DNA of 37,901 bases from CAUZJO01 sp963580245 (GCA_963580245.1 CAUZJO010000023.1:1-37901), one strand, 5' to 3'; positions 17,625 to 26,572 are shown, counted from the first letter of the stretch. Notes: generated from the letters alone by a model not told the origin. Translations and numbers: made by a program.

Positions 17625-18299
17625 ATGGCCAAACCCCAAACGCCTCGCAAAGAACCACCCGAAGATATCAAGAAACGCGCCCGGCGCATCAGCACCCGGC
17701 TGCGAAAGACCTATCCCGACGCGAAAACCGCGCTCAAGCACGACGGGGCTTTCCAATTGTTGATCGCCACGATCCTCTCGGCCCAATGCACCGACGATAT
17801 GGTCAATAAGGTCACGCCGACGTTGTTCGCCAAGTTTCCCGATGCGCGGGCCTGCGCGGCCGCCGGTCAGACCGACGTCGAGTCGATCATTCATTCGACC
17901 GGCTTCTTTCGCCAGAAGGCGCGCAGCATCATCAACTGCAGCCGCGCCCTAATGGAGCGTCATGGAGGCGAACTACCCGAATCGATGGAAGAGCTTACGA
18001 AACTGCCCGGCGTCGGGCGCAAGACGGCCAACCTCATCCGCGGGTGCGCGATGGGTCATCCCGGCATCATTGTCGATACCCACTTCAAGCGCCTGGTCGG
18101 GCGCATGGGCCTGACGGGCAACACCAACCCCGACAAAATCGAGCACGACATCGCCGCCCTGCTTCCCCCCAGTCACTGGACCGAATTCTCGAACGCGATG
18201 ATCTGGCACGGCCGACGCATCTGCCCCGCGCGCAAACCAAAATGCAACGAATGTCCGATCGTGAAGGACTGCGAATTTGGCAGAGAACAGAGGGCTTGA
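17625..18299 (+). CDS. nth: Endonuclease III (DNA glycosylase/AP lyase)
   Basis: The enzyme removes oxidised pyrimidines from DNA and cleaves at AP sites in base-excision repair. The 224-aa product has the helix-hairpin-helix LPGVGRKTANLI with catalytic Lys133, then VDTHFKR with catalytic Asp151. The [4Fe-4S] pattern C-X6-C-X2-C-X5-C is complete (Cys200, 207, 210, 216). I chose the ATG at 17625 because AAGGA lies seven bases upstream and the length fits the family; an in-frame TTG 45 bp earlier has no site. The N-terminus (MAKPQTPRKEPPEDIKKRAR) is basic and slightly longer than in E. coli. It stands alone between divergent mntR and convergent secG. Confidence 0.96.
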   Translation: MAKPQTPRKEPPEDIKKRARRISTRLRKTYPDAKTALKHDGAFQLLIATILSAQCTDDMVNKVTPTLFAKFPDARACAAAGQTDVESIIHSTGFFRQKARSIINCSRALMERHGGELPESMEELTKLPGVGRKTANLIRGCAMGHPGIIVDTHFKRLVGRMGLTGNTNPDKIEHDIAALLPPSHWTEFSNAMIWHGRRICPARKPKCNECPIVKDCEFGREQRA

Positions 18300-18392
18300 C
18301 GCGATGGGCGAGAAGCGCGAACCGCGATCAGCCGGCGATTGAATGAGGCGCCTCGAAGAAGAAACCGGTCCCTTCCCGCGAGCTACCCGATT

Positions 18393-18911
18393 CTAATTGC
18401 CTTGTTCGGCGGGGGCGGCCGGGGGGGCCTCTCCGCTTGCCTCGGGGGCGGCTGAATCCGGCACGGTTAACTCGATGGGTTGGCCTTCCGACGTGTCGCT
18501 GGGGGGCGCGACGGGCGCGTCCACGCTCGCCTCGGGCGGCGCCGCATCGGGGGCGGTTCCGGCGGCGGGCCCCGCGTCGACCCCAACGTCATCGACGGTT
18601 GGGATGCCTCCGATGGGCGGGGCCGTCACGCTTGTCTGATCGCCCAGGATCGTCTCGGACTGGCGAATCGCGCGGGTGCCCGCGATCGAGATGAGGATGG
18701 CCAGCACCATAAAGGCAACCGCGGAAACAGTGGTCATCTTATTGAGCGCCTTCTCCGCGCCGGTCGCCCCCAACGATTCGCTCAAACCGCCGCTGGCCTG
18801 ACCCAGGCTCGAGAGGCCGCCTCCCTTGCCCGACTGGATCAGGATCACGAAAATCAGAAACAGGCAGGCAAACCCGTAAATCATAAGCATCAAGATCATC
18901 CACCACGTCAT
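18393..18911 (-). CDS. secG: Preprotein translocase subunit SecG with long C-terminal tail
   Basis: This is a component of the SecYEG channel in the inner membrane. It has two membrane helices (residues 4-24 and about 60-78) joined by the conserved cytoplasmic loop QSGKGGGLSSLGQASGGLSES, which is diagnostic, then TGAEKALNKMTTV. SecG is normally about 75-110 aa. This one is 172 aa because of a Pro/Ala/Asp/Glu-rich disordered tail from about residue 95. GAGG lies nine bases before the ATG. It is 57 bp downstream of pgk on the same strand and is probably co-transcribed. The familiar order is pgk-tpiA-secG; tpiA is missing here. Confidence 0.93.
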   Translation of the reverse strand: MTWWMILMLMIYGFACLFLIFVILIQSGKGGGLSSLGQASGGLSESLGATGAEKALNKMTTVSAVAFMVLAILISIAGTRAIRQSETILGDQTSVTAPPIGGIPTVDDVGVDAGPAAGTAPDAAPPEASVDAPVAPPSDTSEGQPIELTVPDSAAPEASGEAPPAAPAEQGN

Positions 18912-18968
18912 GGTTCACATCCTCTTTCGATCAATTCCGATTGGCCCCTAAGGCATCCAGCATAAGCA

Positions 18969-20174
18969 TTATACCGGTTTATCATCGAGTGCCGCAATGC
19001 CCGGCAACGTTTTTCCTTCCATGAATTCCAGCGAAGCGCCGCCGCCGGTCGAGACCAGGGTCATTTTATCGGCGACGCCGAACCGTTCGGCCGCCATCGC
19101 CGTCTCCCCTCCCCCGAGGACCGAGACCGCCTCGGAGCCAGCCAGTGCCTCGGCGATCGCGCGGGTGCCCTGGGCGAACTTCTCGATCTCGAACACGCCC
19201 ACCGGGCCGTTCCAGACAACCGTCTTGGCGCGGGCGATTTCATCCGCGACGAGGGCGATCGTCCGCGGACCGACGTCCACGCCGATCCAATCGGCCGGGA
19301 TGGCCTTGGCGTCGACGACCCGCGTGGCGGCCCCCTGCTCGAACTTGTCCGCGACGATGCAATCGACCGGTAGGATGAATTTGGCCTGAGAATCTTCGGC
19401 CGCGCCCAGGATTTCGCGGGCCGTTTCGGCGGATTCCTCATCGAAGAGGCTGGCCCCGATCTCGTAGCCCTGGACTTTCAGAAACGTGTAAGCCATGCCC
19501 CCGCCGATCACCAGCGCATCCACCTGGCGCATCAGATGGGTGATCACGCCGATCTTGCTCCCGACCTTGGCACCGCCCAGAATCGCCACCAGCGGTCGCT
19601 CCGGATCGGCCAGCGCCCCGCCCAGGTATTTCAATTCCTTGGCGATCAGGTAGCCGCAGACGCAATCGGCGACGTGGCGCGTGATGCCCGCAGTCGAAGC
19701 GTGGGCGCGGTGGGCCGTGCCGAAGGCGTCGTTGACGTAAACGTCGGCCAGGCCGCCCAGCGCCTTGGAGAATTCCGGATCGTTGGCGGTCTCCTCTTTA
19801 TGAAACCGGACGTTTTCGAGCAAAATCGCCTCGCCCGCGCCGAGGTTGGCCACCAGCTTTTCAACCTCCGGCCCCACGCAGTCGGGTGCGAGCTTGACTT
19901 CCTTGCCCAGCAGCTCCCCCAGCCGCGCCGCGACCGGCCGCAGGCTCAATTCGGGCTTGACCCGGCCCTTGGGCCGGCCCAGGTGCGAGGCCAACACCAC
20001 GCACGCGCCTTTGCCCAGCAGATACTGGAGCGTCGGCATCGAGGCGCGGATCCGGCGGTCATTAGTGACGTTTTGTTGGTCGTCGAGGGGCACGTTCAAG
20101 TCGGCCCGCAGAAAAACCAGCTTGCCGGCGACGTCGATGTCTTCGATGGACTTCTTGAGGTACTGGACGTTCAT
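18969..20174 (-). CDS. pgk: Phosphoglycerate kinase
   Basis: This glycolytic/gluconeogenic enzyme transfers phosphate between 1,3-bisphosphoglycerate and ADP. LRADLNVPL, SHLGRPKG, LLENVRFHKEE, NDAFGTAHRAHAST, LGGAKVGSKI, WNGPVGVFE, LGGGETA and STGGGASLEFMEGKTLPGI are all present, so both the substrate-binding N-domain and the nucleotide-binding C-domain are intact. I chose the ATG at 20174 because it gives about 401 aa, the family length. In-frame starts at 20219 (ATG) and 20261 (TTG) would add 15 or 29 residues, and none has a clear ribosome site. secG follows after 57 bp. Confidence 0.96.
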   Translation of the reverse strand: MNVQYLKKSIEDIDVAGKLVFLRADLNVPLDDQQNVTNDRRIRASMPTLQYLLGKGACVVLASHLGRPKGRVKPELSLRPVAARLGELLGKEVKLAPDCVGPEVEKLVANLGAGEAILLENVRFHKEETANDPEFSKALGGLADVYVNDAFGTAHRAHASTAGITRHVADCVCGYLIAKELKYLGGALADPERPLVAILGGAKVGSKIGVITHLMRQVDALVIGGGMAYTFLKVQGYEIGASLFDEESAETAREILGAAEDSQAKFILPVDCIVADKFEQGAATRVVDAKAIPADWIGVDVGPRTIALVADEIARAKTVVWNGPVGVFEIEKFAQGTRAIAEALAGSEAVSVLGGGETAMAAERFGVADKMTLVSTGGGASLEFMEGKTLPGIAALDDKPV

Positions 20175-20219
20175 CGTTTGCAAACCGTGGGGACCCGTTG
20201 GGAAGGTCGAAGACGCCAT

Positions 20220-20673
20220 CTTATTCAACCTGGCGCGAACTTTAACTTGGCACTGTCTCAAAATCGGCCATGAGAATCAACCGTTTTTGGGGTGCCCGCG
20301 GGTGTGATTCAGATTTTGGAGTAAACGGCGCTTCGATGCCAAGTCTCCGTTCGTGCTCGTGCTCGTAATCGGGCCCATCACGGCGTCCCACCTCTATTCT
20401 GGCCTGAGAAAAAGACCGATTACGAGCACGAGAACTGAGAGACGACTGTCAGCGAGGCCGGAAAATCCACACCAAGACGGCGTTGACTCCCAAATCAAAA
20501 TCACGCCCCGGCATGAATGGCGACTCGTCTGTCCTTGCAAAACCCCCGGCCATTCAATAGTACTGATTGGGTCGCGGGCCTTGCGTTTTCCACGGTCGTT
20601 TGGGCGAGGCGCGTCGATCCGTGGCGGACCACTCCACACGATATCGGCTGGGCGGGCCGGTTGGGGCGATTAG
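20220..20673. other. Gene-free spacer upstream of pgk and the acyltransferase
   Basis: There is no credible gene in this stretch of about 450 bp. It should contain the pgk promoter on the minus strand and that of the acyltransferase on the plus strand, but I see no good consensus pair. The only structured element is the long inverted repeat at 20356-20432. Confidence 0.5.
20356..20432. repeat. 17-bp perfect inverted repeat with 43-bp spacer
   Basis: CTCGTGCTCGTAATCGG (20356-20372) and its exact complement CCGATTACGAGCACGAG (20416-20432) flank 43 bp containing GGGCCCATCACGGCG. The arms are themselves built of CTCGTG/CTCGTA units. I recall the TCGTGCTCGTAATCG-type string between genes in other bacterial genomes; this is memory, not a search. 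It could be a small non-autonomous element or a strong cruciform/hairpin. Confidence 0.6.
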
Positions 20674-21225
20674 GTGAATCTTTGGCGACAGATCGGTGAG
20701 GATTGGCAATGGTATCGGTGCGTGGAGGGAGGCCGGCATTTCCTGCGGCCGCTCTTTGAATACGGCTTCTGGATCGTGTCGCTGCACCGCTTCGGCGCGT
20801 GGGCGCGGACGGTGCACGTTCCGGTCATCGGCCCAATTCTGCGGCTCATTTACCGGCTCAGGAAGTTTTGGGTCTTCGCCACGACGGGGGTCGACATCCG
20901 CCCCGGCGCCAAGATCGGCCGCCGCTTCACGATCCACACGTTCGGCGGGATCGTCGTGGCCGACGACGTCGAGATCGGCGATGATTGCCGGATCTACAGC
21001 GGCGCCTGCGTCGTCCACCGCGCCAACGACCGCGCCGCCGGCGTGCCGCGCATCGGCAACAACGTCCGCATCGGCAGCGGTGCCAAGGTCATGGGCGGCA
21101 TCACGGTCGGCGACAACGTCTCGATCGGCGCCAACGCCGTCGTCCTCCATGACGTCCCCGCCGGCCACATCGCCGTGGGCGTGCCGGCGGTGAGCAAGCC
21201 TCGGCGGCCCGATGAATCGGATTGA
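20674..21225 (+). CDS. Left-handed beta-helix acyltransferase, serine-acetyltransferase-like
   Basis: The 183-aa protein has a helical N-terminal 70 residues and then hexapeptide repeats of the LbH_SAT type: GVDIRPGAKIGRRFTIH, GGIVVADDVEIGDDCRI, PRIGNNVRIGSGAKVMGG, ITVGDNVSIGANAVVLHDVP and AVGVPA. One catalytic-type His is kept (His88, in the position of the CysE DHATG motif). The second His of CysE (DRHPKI) is replaced: NDRAAGVPRI. The N-terminal CysE oligomerisation domain is also absent. It is therefore more likely a sugar/lipid or exopolysaccharide O-acetyltransferase than a true CysE. The start is a GTG with a weak upstream G-rich site. It stands alone. Confidence 0.82.
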   Translation: MNLWRQIGEDWQWYRCVEGGRHFLRPLFEYGFWIVSLHRFGAWARTVHVPVIGPILRLIYRLRKFWVFATTGVDIRPGAKIGRRFTIHTFGGIVVADDVEIGDDCRIYSGACVVHRANDRAAGVPRIGNNVRIGSGAKVMGGITVGDNVSIGANAVVLHDVPAGHIAVGVPAVSKPRRPDESD

Positions 21226-21428
21226 GGTTCGCGTCAATCCGGAACCGCCAAGCTTTTGCTTTGAAGTTCAATCTTTGTTGTCAAACGTAGCACTCAGACA
21301 TATTCATAAGTCAAGATGTTTACAAGACGCGAAATAACCCTCCTCAGCCACAGATTTGGTTCGCAGAGAATGGTAATGGGACATTGTGAAGACCATACCG
21401 CTTCTACGGTCGGTCGAAGGCAATCACT

Positions 21429-22868
21429 GTGATCATGTGGACCATGGCTACAGTTCTCTTAACCATTGCGGTGCGGGGTGAAATCACTTTTGGCGATGCA
21501 CGTGAAATGGATGGCGGCTTTAATCCTCGCCTTGCCGATTTGAACGGCGATGGGAATCTTGACGTGATCTGTCCAAGTATCTTTGGAGGCACGTCAATTC
21601 CAGATCATCGTGTAGTGTGGTTTGAAAATGATGGGGAATTACCCCCGAGTTTCACCAGGCACACTATTCTTGAGGAACTGGGCACGACTGACATTGATAC
21701 GGCTCATCCAACCGATCTGGACGGCGATGGTGATATCGATATCATTTCAGTAAGAAAGAAGGAGCTTGAATGGCACGAAAGTGATGGTGGTCAGATTCTG
21801 TCCTTTCAGAGTCGTAAAATAGTGGAGGGCGTGGCTGGTGACGTTACGGCAGTGGATTTAAACCGAGATGGTGATATAGACATCGTATGTTCACGTTATG
21901 AAGACTTGGGTTCGGATGAAGCAAACCTTACCTGGTTTGAGAACAATGGAGGTCAACCACCCGGATTTAATTCAAATGTAGTTTCCAACCTCACTAGTTA
22001 TGTTGACTTTTCGGACGTTGACGGCGATGGCGATATAGATTTATTATCAAGCTCGGGAAATGAGGGAAGTGTTTGGCGCGAAAACGATGGATCAGCTACA
22101 CTCGGTTTCACCAGGCATCTGGTCTCGGATGATTTTGGACCAATTGAGGCGAAAACCATTAACGATAATGCATACCCAGATATAATCGCGGCCCAGTTTC
22201 TATCGATAAGAGGCAACGGCACGGAGGTATCCTTTTCAAGCGAGAAATTCTCTCCGTCGAATTCGGAGCTGGCTTATAGTACAGCCGGTGATTTGGATCT
22301 TGATGAAGACGTTGACATCATCAATTGTGATGCTGGAGTGCTCTATTGTTATGAGAGTAACGGAAGTCTTATGCCCACGTTCGAGGAACACATCATCGAC
22401 CTGTCGACCCAGGGACAGCTCCGGACACCGACATTGGGTGATCTAGATATAGTTATCTTTCGAAGTTCAGTGGCTCGCGCAGGGAGCGGCATCCTTCTGT
22501 GGTATGAAAACCTGGCGCTGCCGAAGCCGGTATCTATTCTAAATCCCAATGGCACCGAGACATTTGCCAACGGTCAATCTATCCAAGTGGCTTGGCGCAC
22601 AGGTATTGAGACTGCTGGAACTGCCGTTGGTCTCGGACTATGGCGCGACCGCGATGAGAAAGCCGCTCAACTCGCCGACGCTTGGAACCCCGAGGGCCAC
22701 GGCGTTGAAACCATTGTCCTGCCGGCTTTGCCCACCCGGCGAGATTATCGGATTCGGGCAGTCAGTCTGTGGAACCCTGAGTTCTTTGATTTCAGCGACG
22801 CTCCATTCAGCATCCTCCAGGGCGGGCGCGCCGGTGTTCCCCGGGTGGGATGGCGTCTCTATCCGTAG
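21429..22868 (+). CDS. Secreted VCBS/FG-GAP repeat protein
   Basis: The 479-aa protein has a short signal (MWTMATVLLTIAVRG; GTG at 21429 or ATG at 21435). Calcium-loop repeats occur at residues 37-45 (DLNGDGNLD), 96-104 (DLDGDGDID), 143-151 (DLNRDGDID) and 196-204 (DVDGDGDID). Degenerate loops follow near 245 and 288 (DLDEDVDI). The blades share the motif VVWFENDGELPPSFTRHTI, seen at least four times. Residues 366-460 (ILNPNGTETFANGQSIQVAW) resemble the beta-sandwich often found before C-terminal anchors. Base composition is visibly more AT-rich than in neighbouring genes over the first 1.1 kb. It is probably an extracellular adhesin or binding protein of unknown ligand. Confidence 0.85.
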   Translation: MIMWTMATVLLTIAVRGEITFGDAREMDGGFNPRLADLNGDGNLDVICPSIFGGTSIPDHRVVWFENDGELPPSFTRHTILEELGTTDIDTAHPTDLDGDGDIDIISVRKKELEWHESDGGQILSFQSRKIVEGVAGDVTAVDLNRDGDIDIVCSRYEDLGSDEANLTWFENNGGQPPGFNSNVVSNLTSYVDFSDVDGDGDIDLLSSSGNEGSVWRENDGSATLGFTRHLVSDDFGPIEAKTINDNAYPDIIAAQFLSIRGNGTEVSFSSEKFSPSNSELAYSTAGDLDLDEDVDIINCDAGVLYCYESNGSLMPTFEEHIIDLSTQGQLRTPTLGDLDIVIFRSSVARAGSGILLWYENLALPKPVSILNPNGTETFANGQSIQVAWRTGIETAGTAVGLGLWRDRDEKAAQLADAWNPEGHGVETIVLPALPTRRDYRIRAVSLWNPEFFDFSDAPFSILQGGRAGVPRVGWRLYP

Positions 22869-23101
22869 AGCCTGGTCCGACGAACGCGTGATGCGTGCGA
22901 TTGACGGCCGTCGCGCGTTCTCGCCGGTTTGCCCCATCCATTTCCTCAAAATCTTCCGTATATCCTCGGCATCGGGCGAATCGCCGCTTCATTAAGTCCT
23001 CCGAATGTGGAAGATTTGGGCTGGCTGAACGTCGGATCCCAATGCAGGGCCGTGCCCTCATTGAACCCGGAAACGTGGCCGAATAAGGCCCCCCCCAGGC
23101 A

Positions 23102-24985
23102 TTGCCGAATTCTCTCTTCTCAGAGCCCTCCGATCAGCTGAAGCGTACCTGGCGTTGGCTTGACGTTGCCGGGTTGGTGGTGATGGCGGCGTTGGCGTTG
23201 ACGCCGTTGGTGTTCGATCCCGCCGCTCAGGATGACGCCTATTTCGCGCCTAAGTGGGCGTGGATCGCGAGTTGGACGGTGTTGGGATTGGGTTGTCTTG
23301 TGGCCAGGGTTTGGCTTGGGCGGCCGGCGCGGGCACCGCTGCATCCGATCGTGGTCGCGGCGGTCTTGCTGGTCGCGTGGCATTGGGTCGCCGTCATTTG
23401 GGCGGCCAGTCCGTCGTTGGCGGTCGAGCGGGCGGGGCGGATTACCTGGGTCCTGATCGGTTTCTGGTTGACGGCGCAGTGGCTACGGTGGCGGCGCTCG
23501 GTCGGTTGGGTTGCGGGGATGGCGTGCGTCGTCGGCGTGGCGACTGGGTTGTGGGTGTTCGTCGAGGACATTGTGCGCGAGTGGTATCCGGGGCTGGTTT
23601 GGATTCGGAACAACCTGCCCGACTGGCGCGGATTTATCGGCGCGGGGTTGGGCAACACGAACCATACCGGCGATTACCTGGCCCTGGCGTTGCTGGCGAC
23701 GCTGGGCCTGATCCCCGGCGTGAAGCGGCGCGGGGCGCGCAACGCGTTGGTCGTCGCGGCGGTCCTGATCCCCGGCGCGCTGGTCATCTGTTTTTCGGCC
23801 GGCTCGAACCTGGGCCTGGTGATCGGCGCGTTGGTGATGGGCGGGATGTTTTTCTCGCGCGACCGGGGGCGGTGGTTTGGGCGGCGGTGGGGCCGATGGG
23901 TTTGCGTGCTGGCGGGGTGGGCGCTCGTGTTGCTCTTTTTCACGACTGATCATCCGGCCAACCCGCACCGCCCCAGCATCTTGGCCGAGGGGTTCGGCTC
24001 GCAACGCTGGCAGGCCGGGGGCCCGACGCGATTGGTCATCTGGGCCCAGACGCTGGAGATGATCCGCGAGCACCCGATCACCGGCATCGGAACGGGTAAT
24101 TTCACCTACCTGTTCCCGCAGATGGATTCGCCGCTCATCGCCGACCGGCCCGATTTACTGATCTATCAGGGCAACTACACCAACGGGGCGCATAACGCGA
24201 TTCTGCAAACCTGGGCCGAGTTGGGAATGATCGGTCTGTTCCTGTGGGGATGCCTGATCATCGCGGCTTTCCACACGTTGCTTAAAGGTATACACGAAGC
24301 CGATGAGCGATCGTATCTCTCTCGCGCGACGCTGACCGGCCTGCTCGTCGCGTGGCTGGCGCATGCGCAGGTGAACTTCGTTTTTCAACAACCGGTCGGC
24401 CTGTTGACGTTCTTCACGCTGATGGCCGCCATCGTGATCGAACACCGCACCCGCCCGCACGCGTCGCGGATGCCGTCGCTGCGTTGGGAAAGCGATTGGG
24501 TCGTCTTGCACGTGGATTGGCTGCGGATGAACCGGCCGACGGCGGTCGGTTTCGCCCTGCTCCTGCCCCAGCGGATTGGGGCCACTTTGGCGATGGCGTC
24601 GATGCTCGCCGCGCTGATTTGGGTTGGGCGCCTCTGGGGGCCCGTTCGGGCGCAACGCGAATATCGCAGGGCGAAGACCGCCGTTGCGGTCAACAGTCAC
24701 CGGGCGGCGGAGGAGTGCTTCTTGCGGGCCTTGGAACTCGATCCCGACGCGCATGACGTGCGTAGCGCTTACACTGTCTGGCTCCTCGACCAAAACCGGC
24801 CCCAAGCGGCGCTCGAACATCTCGCGATCGTGAGAGAGAGGCTCAACAGCAATGAGTTGTGGCTACGCGAGGCCCGCGCGTTCGAGGCCCTCGGGCGGCC
24901 CGAAGAAGCCCGCGAGGCCCAGGCAACCTATACCGAACGAGTCTGGCGCGCCCGACAAGGGCTCAACCAACCCCAACCGAAATGA
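23102..24985 (+). CDS. O-antigen ligase/polymerase-like membrane protein with C-terminal TPR
   Basis: The 627-aa polytopic protein has about 11-12 membrane segments between residues 20 and 530. The Wzy_C/WaaL hallmark comes late: a large periplasmic loop with RLVIWAQTLEMIREHPITGIGTGNF (about 305-330) and HNAILQTWAELGMIGLFLWG (about 362-381). Residues 540-615 form TPR-like helices (EECFLRALELDPDAHDVRSA; ALGRPEEAREAQATY). Such proteins polymerise or transfer polysaccharide chains, or glycosylate proteins, in the periplasm. The exact reaction cannot be deduced. The start is a TTG without a clear ribosome site; no better one lies before the first membrane helix. No glycosyltransferase cluster is adjacent. 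Confidence 0.85.
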   Translation: MPNSLFSEPSDQLKRTWRWLDVAGLVVMAALALTPLVFDPAAQDDAYFAPKWAWIASWTVLGLGCLVARVWLGRPARAPLHPIVVAAVLLVAWHWVAVIWAASPSLAVERAGRITWVLIGFWLTAQWLRWRRSVGWVAGMACVVGVATGLWVFVEDIVREWYPGLVWIRNNLPDWRGFIGAGLGNTNHTGDYLALALLATLGLIPGVKRRGARNALVVAAVLIPGALVICFSAGSNLGLVIGALVMGGMFFSRDRGRWFGRRWGRWVCVLAGWALVLLFFTTDHPANPHRPSILAEGFGSQRWQAGGPTRLVIWAQTLEMIREHPITGIGTGNFTYLFPQMDSPLIADRPDLLIYQGNYTNGAHNAILQTWAELGMIGLFLWGCLIIAAFHTLLKGIHEADERSYLSRATLTGLLVAWLAHAQVNFVFQQPVGLLTFFTLMAAIVIEHRTRPHASRMPSLRWESDWVVLHVDWLRMNRPTAVGFALLLPQRIGATLAMASMLAALIWVGRLWGPVRAQREYRRAKTAVAVNSHRAAEECFLRALELDPDAHDVRSAYTVWLLDQNRPQAALEHLAIVRERLNSNELWLREARAFEALGRPEEAREAQATYTERVWRARQGLNQPQPK

Positions 24986-25075
24986 ATGATAAACCATGTC
25001 CAATCAGTCGATCAGTCGACCGGGGATACTGTTAATGCATGTAGCCGGAGGCGATAAACGGAGTGGACTGGGCAA

Positions 25076-25972
25076 TCATCGGGTGGATTCCTTTGCCTTG
25101 ACCTTATCCCACAGCGCGTCCATTTCATTGAGGCTCATCTCCGTGAGCGGTTTGCCCGACTCGTCGGCGTCACGCTCGATGGCCGTGAAGCGCCGGATGA
25201 ACTTCTCCGAGCTTTTTGAGAGGGCCTCCTCGGCGCGGATGTCAAGGAAACGCGAGAGGTTGACCAGCGAGAACAGCAGGTCGCCGAACTCGGTTTCGAT
25301 CGCGGCCCGGGTGCGCTCGTCGGGTGCCGTTTTTGAGCCGTCCCGGGCCTTTTCCAGAAACTCCTCGACCTCTTCCCTCACCTTCAGCGCGACCTCCTCG
25401 GCGCGGTCCCAGTCGAAGCCGATGCGCGAGGCTTTTTCCTGGAGCCTAGCGGCGCGCTGGAGCGCCGGGAGCGCGCGCGGGACGCCCGAGAGGGCCGAGG
25501 GAGGCTCGCCGTCGCCCCGGCGTTTGCTCTTCTCGCGTTTCTCGTCTTTCTTGATCTGTTCCCAGTTGCGCAGCACGGTGCCGGAATCCTCGGCGTGGCC
25601 GTCGCCGAAGACGTGAGGGTGGCGGTCGATCAGCTTTTTGCAAATGCGTTCGTAGACCCGCTCGATGTCGAATGCGCCGCGTCGCTCGGCCAACTCGGAA
25701 TGGAACACGACCTGGAGGGCGACGTCGCCAAGCTCTTCACACAGCTCATCGGCGTCGTCCCGATCGATCGCCTCGGCGACTTCGAAGGCCTCTTCGATCA
25801 TGTATTGACGTAGCGTCTGGTGCGTCTGTTCGCGGTCCCAGGGGCAGCCGCCGGGGTCGAACAGCCTTTTCATGATCACCCGCAGACGCTGATAAGGGTC
25901 GCCAATCGCCTCGATCTGCTCGCGATCAAAATCCGCCTGGTCAGCGCGGCGGCCGTCGGTTGTTTGCGACAT
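25076..25972 (-). CDS. mazG: Nucleoside triphosphate pyrophosphohydrolase MazG
   Basis: The enzyme hydrolyses non-canonical or excess NTPs to NMP and pyrophosphate. Two MazG domains are present. The first has CPWDREQTHQTLRQYMIEEA, then EVAEAI and EELGDVALQVVFHSELA (EExxE and ExxD metal-binding residues). The second has ASRIGFDWDR, KVREEVEEF and EFGDLLFSLVNLSRFL. The linker (residues about 145-165, KKDEKREKSKRRGDGEPPSA) is charged. I prefer the ATG at 25972, with GAGG six bases upstream, over the ATG at 25984, which has none. The product is about 298 aa, normal for full-length MazG. Confidence 0.95.
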   Translation of the reverse strand: MSQTTDGRRADQADFDREQIEAIGDPYQRLRVIMKRLFDPGGCPWDREQTHQTLRQYMIEEAFEVAEAIDRDDADELCEELGDVALQVVFHSELAERRGAFDIERVYERICKKLIDRHPHVFGDGHAEDSGTVLRNWEQIKKDEKREKSKRRGDGEPPSALSGVPRALPALQRAARLQEKASRIGFDWDRAEEVALKVREEVEEFLEKARDGSKTAPDERTRAAIETEFGDLLFSLVNLSRFLDIRAEEALSKSSEKFIRRFTAIERDADESGKPLTEMSLNEMDALWDKVKAKESTR

Positions 25973-26021
25973 CCCCATCCTCATTCAATCGGAATATGCG
26001 CCGGGTGCCTGGCCGAATGGG

Positions 26022-26489
26022 TCAAGGATAGGACCACCAGAGCTGCCCTTGGACGGCGGTCTGTTCGTCGCACAGGTCGACACCATCGTTGTCCGCGCCC
26101 GGCGTGCCCTTGTGCCCAGCGTGATTGGATTGCCATTCCCCGCCAATCGGGATCGGCGAGAAGCCCTCAATCTCGTTGGGCATCAAGCCCGCCGGGTTCG
26201 TGAAATCGTCTTCGATCAGGACCCGCGCTGATCCGGGCGTGGAAGTCTCGCCGGGGATCGTACCGTCGAGCGTATAGGCGATCAGCGCGTTCGGCGAGGT
26301 GACGGTCAATTCGAGCGTGAAGGGATCACTGAATACCCCACCGGGATGGGAGAAACTCGGGATCTCGGCCACTTCGACGGCCCCCATGCTCTCCGAGGCG
26401 GGCGTCAGGGCGTGAAATGGCGGACAGGCCAACAGATAAAACCATGGCGGTAACGACCGAAGCCAAAACTTTAGTGTATGTGGATTCAT
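26022..26489 (-). CDS. Short exported protein with chitobiase-like C-terminal domain; likely remnant of a larger surface protein
   Basis: The N-terminus (MNPHTLKFWLRSLPPWFYLLAC) looks like a signal peptide. The part PSFSHPGGVFSDPFTLELTV...ALIAYTLDGTIP is the CHB_HEX_C-type beta domain found in large surface proteins. The end, IGGEWQSNHAGHKGTPGADN, resembles the closing motif of lamin-tail-like domains. The total is only about 156 aa. These modules normally sit in proteins of 600-1500 aa, so an internal deletion is likely. The stop is followed by mazG after about 50 bp. Whether a product is made is unknown. Confidence 0.55.
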   Translation of the reverse strand: MNPHTLKFWLRSLPPWFYLLACPPFHALTPASESMGAVEVAEIPSFSHPGGVFSDPFTLELTVTSPNALIAYTLDGTIPGETSTPGSARVLIEDDFTNPAGLMPNEIEGFSPIPIGGEWQSNHAGHKGTPGADNDGVDLCDEQTAVQGQLWWSYP

Positions 26490-26572
26490 GTTCGGGAAAC
26501 GGCGGCGGTTCAGAAAGCCGAAAGACGATGGTATCAAAAACCAACCGGCCGAAACTTTTCTCCCGTGGGTGC

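Noticed and set aside
23254..23949. Second plus-strand frame within the O-antigen-ligase-like gene
   Set aside because: Out-of-frame Arg/Gly-rich translation; the 23102 frame shows membrane helices and family motifs.
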